From: Candidatus Eiseniibacteriota bacterium
Lineage (GTDB): Bacteria; Joyebacterota; Joyebacteria; Joyebacterales; Joyebacteraceae
Direction: 5' to 3'
Length of the DNA: 7,971 nt
Assembly (NCBI GenBank): GCA_030638405.1
Contig: DAOWER010000047.1
Location: 1-7,971 of the forward strand
Under the pieces are notes generated by a model that saw only the letters and a program-made list of their open reading frames with translations, searched no databases and was not told the origin of the DNA. A program made the translations under genes and the position numbers. This document shows, in pieces, positions 1 through 4,770 of the stretch (its first letter is position 1; each line of letters opens with the position of its first letter).

Positions 1-891
1 CAGGTCATAGGGGGCATAGGCAACTGGAATACGTCCGTCGAGGGCGTGGATCCGGCGTATCTGGAGATCCGCAGCTGGAAACTGGCTTCCGGTGAGTTCT
101 TCACGGAGAGGGACGTCCGGGCGAAGAGCAAGGTCGCCGTCCTCGGACAGACCGTCGTGGACAACCTCTTCCCCGACAGCGACCCCATCGGCGAGAAGAT
201 CCGCATTCGGAACACGCCGTTCAAGGTGATCGGCGTTCTGGAGGCGCGAGGTCAGAGCCCGTTCGGGTCCGACTACGATGACGTGATACTGGCGCCCAGC
301 AAGACCGTGCTCTATCGCCTCTCCGGCGGGCGCTACATCAGCCGCATCTACTCGAGCGTGGCCTCTTCCGAGGACACCGACGCGGCCATCGAGGAGATGA
401 CGGCCGCCCTGCGCGCGTCCCACAAGCTCGAGCCCCAGGAGGAGGACGACTTCCGCATCCGCAATCAGGCCGAACTGATGGAGACCGCCACGGAGACCCA
501 GCGCGTGATGACCCTCTTCCTCGGAGGCGTGGCGGCCGTGTCGCTCCTGGTCGGTGGGATCGGCATCATGAATATCATGCTGGTCTCGGTGACCGAGCGG
601 ACGCGCGAGATCGGCATCCGGCTGGCGGTCGGCGCCAGAAGCGCCGATGTGCTCGCGCAGTTTCTCACAGAGTCGGTGGTGCTCAGTCTCTTCGGAGGCA
701 CCATCGGGGTGATACTCGCCTACAGTGTCGCGGCGTTCCTGAACCGGGCCGTCGGGATGACAACCATCGTGCGCCCCGGCATAGTCCTGATGGCGTTCGG
801 TTTCTCGGGTGCGGTGGGCGTCTTCTTCGGGTTCTACCCGGCGAGGAAGGCCGCGAGGCTGAACCCGATAGACGCTCTGAGGTACGAGTAG
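1..891 (+). CDS. MacB/FtsX-family ABC transporter permease, C-terminal part (5' end outside window)
   Basis: The frame is open from the first base, so the GTG at 46 is internal and the gene begins upstream of the window. The visible 296 residues hold the end of the MacB periplasmic domain (NWNTSVEGVDPAYLEIRSW near residues 9-26, then a SGEFFTERDV-type segment) and a complete FtsX domain. Three hydrophobic segments lie at about 171-195, 224-248 and 260-282. The conserved VTERTREIGIRLAVGAR loop (about 197-213) and the terminal PARKAARLNPIDALRYE are typical of MacB-like permeases. In the family, these inner-membrane proteins work with an ATPase and often a MacA-type adaptor and TolC, driving lipoproteins, peptides or macrolides outward from the periplasm. 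The partners would lie to the left. The family is clear; the substrate is not shown by the sequence. Confidence 0.93.
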   Translation, partial: QVIGGIGNWNTSVEGVDPAYLEIRSWKLASGEFFTERDVRAKSKVAVLGQTVVDNLFPDSDPIGEKIRIRNTPFKVIGVLEARGQSPFGSDYDDVILAPSKTVLYRLSGGRYISRIYSSVASSEDTDAAIEEMTAALRASHKLEPQEEDDFRIRNQAELMETATETQRVMTLFLGGVAAVSLLVGGIGIMNIMLVSVTERTREIGIRLAVGARSADVLAQFLTESVVLSLFGGTIGVILAYSVAAFLNRAVGMTTIVRPGIVLMAFGFSGAVGVFFGFYPARKAARLNPIDALRYE

Positions 892-1131
892 GCCGGCGCG
901 CCCGACATTCTTGCCAACGTAATCTGAACTGTGAGTCACACCGTAATCCAAGTTCACACCCCTTAGGTCTCCGCTGCCATCCCCTGAGTAAACGACAGCG
1001 CACAATCATGCGCGACGCACTAAGTTAGCCGCGGTGCGGCACTCGCGCTGGCGCTCGCTGGCATGGCGAATGCATTGGTAGTGATGCGCAAGCGATTTGA
1101 AGCGCGGTTCAGGAACAAACCAGGGAGAGGT
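892..1131. other. Intergenic region with short repeats, no clear promoter
   Basis: This 240-bp gap contains no convincing gene. It has a direct repeat CGTAATC (918-924 and 942-948), a small palindrome TGTGA-G-TCACA (930-940) between the copies, and a weak hairpin GCCGC/GCGGC (1028-1040). No good -35/-10 pair was found. It should contain the promoter for the secreted-protein genes that follow, because the spacing is too large for simple co-translation with the permease. Confidence 0.4.
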
Positions 1132-1707
1132 TTGAAACCGCATGCTCTCATAACGCTGCTCCTCTTGGTGCCGGCAGTCTGCGCACAGGCCGGGCGGGAG
1201 CCTTCCATCACCGGCGACGTCCGCCCCGGCGTCAGCGCAAGCTTCAAGCACAAGATCGTGATAGAGGAGGAAACGTGGCCCTCGGCCCTTGCCGAGACGC
1301 ACGCTGGAAGAGAGGTGCTGCGTCTTGAGGCGGCCGGGGGGTTCAGACTCCATGTGAGAGTGCGAACGAACCCCGACGACTACATAATCTGCGTAATCTA
1401 CGTGGACGAAGGCGAAAGGCTGGTGCTCGATGAGAGCACCAGTTTCGTTTTCAGGTACGGTGGTCACGAGATTGAGAGCACCGAGATCCTGCTGACCGAC
1501 GGTCCGCGGGAGATGAAGGTGTTCAGCACAAGCGAGCAGACAGTCGTGCTGACGGCTGACTCCGGTCGGTACGGCAAGGCAAGAAGTGGCGGCTACCTGG
1601 CCGCCGTCAGATTCCCTGAGAACTCGCTGCCGGCAGGATACGGAAGCTGGGTTCCAGACTCTTTCGATCTGAGAGGAGGTGGGTACCGTGAAGAGAGCTC
1701 TGGTTAG
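1132..1707 (+). CDS. Secreted protein of unknown family (signal peptide)
   Basis: This 191-residue protein was not recognised. I chose the TTG start at 1132 because it gives a textbook Sec signal peptide: MKPHALITLLLLVPAVCAQA, with cleavage predicted after AQA at residue 20. A purine-rich GGGAGAGG lies just upstream at 1123-1130, although the spacing is short. Starts at ATG 1084 or ATG 1063 are possible but add a long basic N-terminus. The mature part is soluble, rich in alternating polar and hydrophobic residues (for example FRLHVRVRT, YIICVIYVDEGERLVL, TSFVFRYGG), suggesting a beta-sandwich. It has no further membrane segment. The last 20 bases overlap the next gene, and the overlap region carries that gene's ribosome binding site, so the two are probably translated together. 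The role is unknown; an extracytoplasmic location is the only inference offered. Confidence 0.72.
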   Translation: MKPHALITLLLLVPAVCAQAGREPSITGDVRPGVSASFKHKIVIEEETWPSALAETHAGREVLRLEAAGGFRLHVRVRTNPDDYIICVIYVDEGERLVLDESTSFVFRYGGHEIESTEILLTDGPREMKVFSTSEQTVVLTADSGRYGKARSGGYLAAVRFPENSLPAGYGSWVPDSFDLRGGGYREESSG

Positions 1708-1840
1708 GGCGAACATCGCACTTCTCGTCGTTCTCACGTCTCCTGTGGTTGCACTCGCTGCCGACGGTGATGGCGATACGATGTTGGACTGGTTCTTCAG
1801 GCTGCTGAGATGGGCGGCCGGCGGCTGGCACGGATACTAG
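1688..1840 (+). CDS. Small secreted Trp/Phe-rich peptide (50 aa)
   Basis: This small gene starts at GTG 1688, seven bases after a near-perfect ribosome binding site GAGGAGGT (1673-1680), and ends at TAG 1838-1840. The N-terminus MKRALVRANIALLVVLTSPV plus VALA is a classic Sec signal peptide, with cleavage likely after residue 24. The remaining 26 residues begin with an acidic stretch (ADGDGD) and continue with a helix-prone segment, MLDWFFRLLRWAA. In it D34, R38 and R41 fall on one face and W, F and L cover the rest. The end is WHGY. It overlaps the upstream secreted-protein gene by 20 bp and is followed at 45 bp by a strong terminator hairpin, which supports a real transcription unit. A short membrane-active or periplasmic peptide is possible; no known family was recognised. 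Confidence 0.7.
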   Translation: MKRALVRANIALLVVLTSPVVALAADGDGDTMLDWFFRLLRWAAGGWHGY

Positions 1841-1884
1841 TCGGCCCCAGGCATCCTTCCAGCGACAGATGCAAGAGCGGTACG

Positions 1885-1918
1885 ACAGAGCCGCCCTCCG
1901 TTAGGGGGGCGGCCCTGT
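1885..1918 (+). terminator. Strong hairpin terminator
   Basis: A 10-bp stem GCCGCCCTCC / GGGGGGCGGC (1890-1899 with 1904-1913, one T-G wobble, loop GTTA) is extended after one mismatch by ACAG/CTGT (1885-1888 with 1915-1918). The bases after it (TGTTGCGTTCC) are only moderately T-rich. It sits 45 bp after the small peptide gene and most likely ends that transcript. Confidence 0.75.
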
Positions 1919-1945
1919 TGCGTTCCAGCACCGTGTCTTGGTTCC

Positions 1946-2036
1946 GGTTCGGGGGATACCCGACCGGGAGCGACTAAAGGAACTTCTCTCACCGGGGTGA
2001 AGTCCTTGGTGATAACTACACACGCCGCTCCCGGCC
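1946..2036. other. Nested inverted-repeat structure, candidate structured RNA
   Basis: No gene is supported between 1841 and 2126. This part contains a perfect 9-bp inverted repeat, CCGGGAGCG (1964-1972) with CGCTCCCGG (2026-2034). It encloses a second stem, AAGG-A-ACTTC (1977-1986) with GAAGTCCTT (1999-2007), which has a single bulged A. Three more pairs are possible toward an ACCG loop. A neighbouring hairpin, GGTTCGGG (1946-1953) with CCCGACC (1959-1965), shares two bases with the outer stem and so competes with it. An 18-base unpaired stretch (2008-2025) completes an asymmetric internal loop. It matches no RNA family I recognise. It could be an independent small RNA, the 3' region of the Rrf2 transcript, or a remnant mobile-element end. 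Confidence 0.4.
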
Positions 2037-2126
2037 ACAATTCTGTTCTCAGTGCTGCGCTTCTGACGTGCTTCCGGCGCGCCTTCGATGCGCTTCCGGC
2101 AGGTTCGTGGCGCGCTCCTGACGAGC

Positions 2127-2549
2127 CTACGACCGGCTGTCCAGCGAAAGCTCGATGTCCGCGAGGGTCGTCTTCCCCAGGGTTTCCAGAACGTCGTCGC
2201 TCAGCCGAGCGAAGAGGCTGCCCAGCGGGCAGTCGAGCTTGTTGCAGAGCGGCTTGCCCACCATGCACCGCTCCACCTGGAGTCGCCCCTCGATCGCCTC
2301 GTAGACCTCGCGCGCGGAGATCTCCTTCGCGGGTCTGGTCAGCTTGAACCCGCCGCCCGGTCCGCGGGTGCCCGTAACGAGTCCCGCCTTCGCCAGCCGC
2401 TGGAGGACCTTGGCGAGGTGGGCCTCAGATGCGGAGAGGCCGTCGGCCATGACCGCGGCCGTCACAGGTGGTCCCGATCTGCTCGCCATGATGGCGGTGG
2501 CATGAAGGGCCAGCGTGGCTGCTTCCGACGCTCTTACGAGACCGCTCAC
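2127..2549 (-). CDS. Rrf2-family transcriptional regulator, three-Cys (Fe-S-type)
   Basis: This 140-residue protein has the Rrf2 layout. An N-terminal helix (ASEAATLALHATAIMA, 7-22) is followed by a winged helix-turn-helix in which LSASEAHLAKVLQRLAKAGLV (38-58) is the recognition region and GPGGGF (63-68) the wing. Then come the dimer-helix motif AREVYEAIEG (79-88) and three cysteines, C95, C102 and C107 (CX6CX4C), in the position where IscR, NsrR and relatives bind an iron-sulfur cluster. The spacing differs slightly from IscR (CX5CX5C). I chose the GTG start at 2549 because GGAGGT lies eight bases upstream; the in-frame ATG at 2612 would add 21 residues unlike the family. It has its own promoter and a candidate operator, so autoregulation is likely. 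It probably senses redox, iron or NO; the other target genes are unknown. Confidence 0.92.
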   Translation of the reverse strand: MSGLVRASEAATLALHATAIMASRSGPPVTAAVMADGLSASEAHLAKVLQRLAKAGLVTGTRGPGGGFKLTRPAKEISAREVYEAIEGRLQVERCMVGKPLCNKLDCPLGSLFARLSDDVLETLGKTTLADIELSLDSRS

Positions 2550-2621
2550 TCTTGGGGACCTCCGCTCGGTGGGCCAAGCGTTGCTCGGGCACAGAGTTCG
2601 ATCGCACAACATCGCAGTTGG

Positions 2622-2643
2622 CGTATTTCGATACCTGAATACG
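2622..2643. promoter_or_regulatory. Inverted repeat over the -10 box, candidate Rrf2 operator
   Basis: CGTATT (2622-2627) and AATACG (2638-2643) form a 22-bp dyad with a 10-bp centre. It covers the -10 box of the regulator's own promoter, the usual place for an Rrf2 protein to block transcription. It is AT-richer than its surroundings. Assignment to the neighbouring regulator is inferred from position only. Confidence 0.45.
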
Positions 2644-2664
2644 ATAGATGGCCTGTACTGTCAA
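2636..2664 (-). promoter_or_regulatory. Sigma70-like promoter of the Rrf2 gene
   Basis: Read on the minus strand, a perfect -35 TTGACA (2659-2664) is separated by exactly 17 bp from a -10-like TATTCA (2636-2641; three of six consensus bases). It lies about 87 bp upstream of the GTG start, leaving a leader of about 80 bases. The -35 and the spacing are strong; the -10 is weak, as is common for regulated promoters. Confidence 0.6.
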
Positions 2665-2700
2665 CTGATTTCTGGGAGAGGGGAAGGATTTCTGAAAGGA

Positions 2701-2734
2701 GCACCTCCGGGTTCCCAAGGGTACCCGGAGGCGC
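2701..2734. other. Intergenic hairpin between Rrf2 and lipoprotein genes
   Basis: CCTCCGGGT (2704-2712) pairs perfectly with ACCCGGAGG (2723-2731) across a 10-base loop, with two further pairs after one mismatch. It lacks a T-tract on either strand. It lies just upstream of the Rrf2 promoter and downstream of the lipoprotein gene, so it may be a second termination or RNA-stabilising hairpin. Confidence 0.4.
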
Positions 2735-2767
2735 AGTGCCAGGGGGAGAAGACTGGCGAAGTCCCAA

Positions 2768-2790
2768 GGCCGAGCCGCGGAGGCTCGACC
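2768..2790 (-). terminator. Hairpin after the lipoprotein gene
   Basis: On the minus strand GGTCGAGCC and GGCTCGGCC form a 9-bp stem with one G-U wobble and a 5-base loop, 10 bp after the lipoprotein stop codon. On the plus strand the wobble becomes a C-A mismatch, which favours the minus strand. There is no clear U-tract, so it is a terminator-like hairpin rather than a full intrinsic terminator. Confidence 0.5.
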
Positions 2791-2800
2791 GTTGGCTTAG

Positions 2801-3553
2801 CTACATCTGGGCGGCGCCGTTCTCCGTCTCCACCGTGATCTTCCCGATGCCGGCGTCGATGGACAGACTGATGGTCGACTCACTCTCGTCGTAGGCGTCG
2901 TTCACGAACGCGTCACCGCGCTTCGTGAGCCCGTGCGTTTTGAAAGAGCCTATGCCCGTGTCCGCCTCCACGCGTACACCGATGGAAGATGGCACCACGA
3001 TTGCGATCTCGCCGACTCCGCCGTCCACGGAAGCTTCGAGGTCGTCCGTTCGCACGCCGACCAGATTGATCTTGACGTTGCCGACGCCTTGGTCCACCGA
3101 CAGGTCGGTCAGCCTGAGGTCGCTGAGGTCCAGCTGGGTGTTGCCGACGCCCATGTCTATGTTGAGTTCGAGGGGAACCTCCTCGCTGAGAGACAGCTCC
3201 CACTCGTTACGGGCGTCGTCCGGGACGCTCTTGCCCTCGGCGTTCGGCTGGGTTATGGAGAGACGTCCCCTTCCGTTCTTGACGTCGTAGTCGACCGAGG
3301 GTGCCCACTCCTCGACGTTATAGGTGAATTTCGCGTCGAGAAGAGCGGGCGAGTCGCCCTTAATGCTGAGCTTGCCGATCCCTATCTCGACCTCGATGAC
3401 GACGCGCTCCGCGCCACCAAGGTCTATCGTCTGCTCTTCCGTCCGTAGTTCCACCAGTTCCACACGCTCTCCGATGCAGACGCAACTAGTCATGGAGAGC
3501 AGCAGCACGGCGAGTGCCAGCGGCACTACCGTCCTTGTCACGATTGAGTTCAA
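2801..3553 (-). CDS. Toast-rack (DUF2154/DUF4097-like) lipoprotein
   Basis: This 250-residue exported protein starts at TTG 3553, five bases after a GGGAGG ribosome binding site. Other starts are less good: the longer frame from 3658 adds 35 unlikely residues, and GTG 3541 has no site. Residues 1-24 form a lipoprotein signal peptide (hydrophobic 9-20, then MTSC with C24 as the likely lipidated cysteine; the lipobox is atypical at -3). The rest consists of short beta strands around six G[IV]G turns at 58-60, 135-137, 156-158, 179-181, 200-202 and 235-237. These repeat about every 20 residues in the middle, with patterns such as MGVGNTQLDLSDL and QGVGNVKINLVG. Such repeats form the stacked beta fold of toast-rack and LiaF-C-like domains, often found in envelope-stress proteins. 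No enzyme motif is visible. A structural or sensory role at the membrane is inferred. Confidence 0.82.
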   Translation of the reverse strand: MNSIVTRTVVPLALAVLLLSMTSCVCIGERVELVELRTEEQTIDLGGAERVVIEVEIGIGKLSIKGDSPALLDAKFTYNVEEWAPSVDYDVKNGRGRLSITQPNAEGKSVPDDARNEWELSLSEEVPLELNIDMGVGNTQLDLSDLRLTDLSVDQGVGNVKINLVGVRTDDLEASVDGGVGEIAIVVPSSIGVRVEADTGIGSFKTHGLTKRGDAFVNDAYDESESTISLSIDAGIGKITVETENGAAQM

Positions 3554-3774
3554 GGTCCCCTCCCTCCCGCATTCATCAAAGCGGCTGCATTGCACGCTTG
3601 AACATGCGCCGCGCTTCCATAACGTATGACTCCTCCGGGACCGTCCCTGTTTAGCCAAATCGTGTCCGGCGTCCGGTTGCCGGGTGCGGCGCGGGGCGTC
3701 GCTTCTGCCGGGTGGCCGTGATAGGATGCCGAGCGATGGGATCGCCAGCGCGAGCGCCGGAACAGGGGCTGACA
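3554..3774. other. Divergent intergenic region
   Basis: This 220-bp gap must hold the promoters of the minus-strand lipoprotein gene and the plus-strand macrodomain gene. A palindrome GGGAC-C-GTCCC (3637-3647) lies between them. On the plus strand, TTGAAC (3598-3603), 16 bp and TAACGT (3620-3625) is a weak promoter candidate. No convincing minus-strand promoter was found, and no gene is supported. Confidence 0.35.
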
Positions 3775-4305
3775 GTGGATCCGAGGATAGAGGTGGTAGA
3801 TGGCGACATCACGACTCTCGAAGTGGACGCCATCGTCAATGCCGCCAACACGTCACTCCTGGGTGGAGGGGGCGTCGACGGCGCAATACACCGGGCCGCG
3901 GGTCCGGGCCTGCTCGAGGAGTGCAGGACGCTCGGCGGCTGCCCCGTGGGGGAAGTGCGGGTGACGAGCGGGCACGACCTGCACGCCGCGTGGGTCATAC
4001 ATGCCGTGGGACCAGTATGGCACGGCGGGGAGCGGGGGGAGGAGGAGCTCCTGGCCTCGGCCTATCGCAGGAGTCTCGCCGCAGCCCACGAGAGGGGCGC
4101 CCGCACCGTCGCGTTCCCCCTCATCAGCACTGGCGCCTACCGTTTCCCTCTTGCTAGGGCTTGCAGAGTAGCGCTCAGGGAGATCGAGACCTTCCTCGAC
4201 GGCAACGAGGGCATCGAGCGCGTACTCGTGGTCTGCTTCGGGCGCGAGGCACACGAGGCCTGTCTCTCGGTAGCTCGTGAGCCGCCCGCTGCACCCATCC
4301 CTTGA
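3775..4305 (+). CDS. ymdB: Macrodomain protein, YmdB-like O-acetyl-ADP-ribose deacetylase
   Basis: This 176-residue protein is almost a pure macrodomain and matches E. coli YmdB (177 residues) from its first residue. VDGDITTLEVDAIVNAAN (8-25) and the glycine-rich LLGGGGVDGAIHRAAGPG (28-45) form the ADP-ribose pocket. N25 and D35 fall at exactly the catalytic positions of E. coli YmdB, and ISTGAYRFP (117-125) is the second binding loop. The family hydrolyses O-acetyl-ADP-ribose and removes ADP-ribose from acidic residues; YmdB also modulates RNase III in E. coli. I chose GTG 3775 because AGGGG lies six bases upstream and the N-terminus then aligns with the family; GTG 3712 would add 21 odd residues. 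Its stop codon overlaps the -35 box of the next operon. A link to that operon is not evident. Confidence 0.93.
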   Translation: MDPRIEVVDGDITTLEVDAIVNAANTSLLGGGGVDGAIHRAAGPGLLEECRTLGGCPVGEVRVTSGHDLHAAWVIHAVGPVWHGGERGEEELLASAYRRSLAAAHERGARTVAFPLISTGAYRFPLARACRVALREIETFLDGNEGIERVLVVCFGREAHEACLSVAREPPAAPIP

Positions 4306-4330
4306 CGCTTTGAGGGGCATATCGTAAACT
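4302..4330 (+). promoter_or_regulatory. Sigma70-like promoter of the kor-hdrA operon
   Basis: TTGACG (4302-4307) and TAAACT (4325-4330) are separated by the optimal 17 bp. The -35 contains the TGA stop of the macrodomain gene. Transcription would start near 4337, leaving a leader of about 110 bases before korD. Confidence 0.62.
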
Positions 4331-4357
4331 CGCTCCATAGGGAGTACGGCACGCGAG

Positions 4358-4400
4358 GACGGCCTGATTATCAGGCCGTCGGTCTGCCTGATTCCCTTTT
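4358..4400 (+). promoter_or_regulatory. Leader with palindrome and competing hairpins, possible attenuator or operator
   Basis: GACGGCCTGAT and its exact complement flank a single T, making a 23-bp near-perfect palindrome (4358-4380). As RNA it folds into a 10-bp hairpin with a TTA loop. Part of the 3' arm, ATCAGGC (4370-4376), can instead pair with GCCTGAT (4386-4392), a hairpin followed at once by TTCCCTTTT (4393-4400). The two folds exclude each other, as in attenuators. Alternatives are a protein-binding operator just downstream of the promoter, or a terminator for the macrodomain gene. No leader peptide was found. Confidence 0.5.
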
Positions 4401-4449
4401 GTGCGGTACGATTGGGAACACCCACCAAGGCCAAGGCCGGGAGCCATCG

Positions 4450-4770
4450 ATGCCCAAGGACTTGCCCGCCGCACCCGACAGTACGAAGTCGAAGTACTGG
4501 CGCAAGCCGCTCGACGCCGACAAGGTGAAGATCCCGCACGGCGAGCTACACATCCTCACCGCTCGCTGTAAGGGTTGCATGTTCTGCGTCGAGTACTGCC
4601 CACGAGGTGTCCTCGAGATGTCCGAGGACTTCAACGCCAAGGGCTATCACTACCCAGTTGCCGAGAACGATCCTGCCTGTGTGAACTGCCGGCTATGCGA
4701 GATGCTCTGTCCGGAGTTCGCCATCTTCTGCCTTGCGGTCGAGGAGGAGGACGCGGTTGATGACAGCTGA
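4450..4770 (+). CDS. korD: 2-oxoacid:ferredoxin oxidoreductase delta subunit (2[4Fe-4S] ferredoxin)
   Basis: This 106-residue protein is the small electron-transfer subunit of a KOR/POR-type enzyme. Two CX2CX2CX3CP motifs bind two [4Fe-4S] clusters: C40, C43, C46, C50 and C77, C80, C83, C87. The second motif is followed by EFAIF, and the N-terminus has the HGELHILTARCKGC pattern common in delta subunits. The ATG at 4450 is preceded by GGGAG six bases upstream; an in-frame TTG at 4399 lacks a site. It passes electrons from the TPP-bearing subunit to soluble ferredoxin in the cytoplasm. It is the first gene of the operon, and its 3' end overlaps the alpha-subunit gene by 11 bp. Confidence 0.93.
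   Translation: MPKDLPAAPDSTKSKYWRKPLDADKVKIPHGELHILTARCKGCMFCVEYCPRGVLEMSEDFNAKGYHYPVAENDPACVNCRLCEMLCPEFAIFCLAVEEEDAVDDS

Noticed and set aside
930..940. TGTGA-G-TCACA as a CRP site
   Set aside because: CRP half-sites are separated by six bases; here there is one.
1006..1737. Long minus-strand frame opposite the secreted-protein gene
   Set aside because: It has no signal peptide, domain or ribosome binding site, and runs antisense to a gene with a signal peptide and a coupled downstream gene.
2076..2100. GCTTCCGGC direct repeats near the Rrf2 stop codon as a regulatory array
   Set aside because: There are only two exact copies, at 2070-2078 and 2092-2100, in GC-rich sequence with no adjoining promoter.
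1837..2268. Open frames across 1837-2347 on both strands
   Set aside because: They overlap the terminator, the structured element and the Rrf2 gene, have Arg/Pro/Gly-rich low-complexity composition typical of GC-rich shadows, and lack ribosome binding sites.
4023..4050. G-rich run in the macrodomain gene as a G-quadruplex
   Set aside because: Only two runs of four or more G are present, and the stretch is explained by Gly/Glu codons of the loop GGERGEEE.
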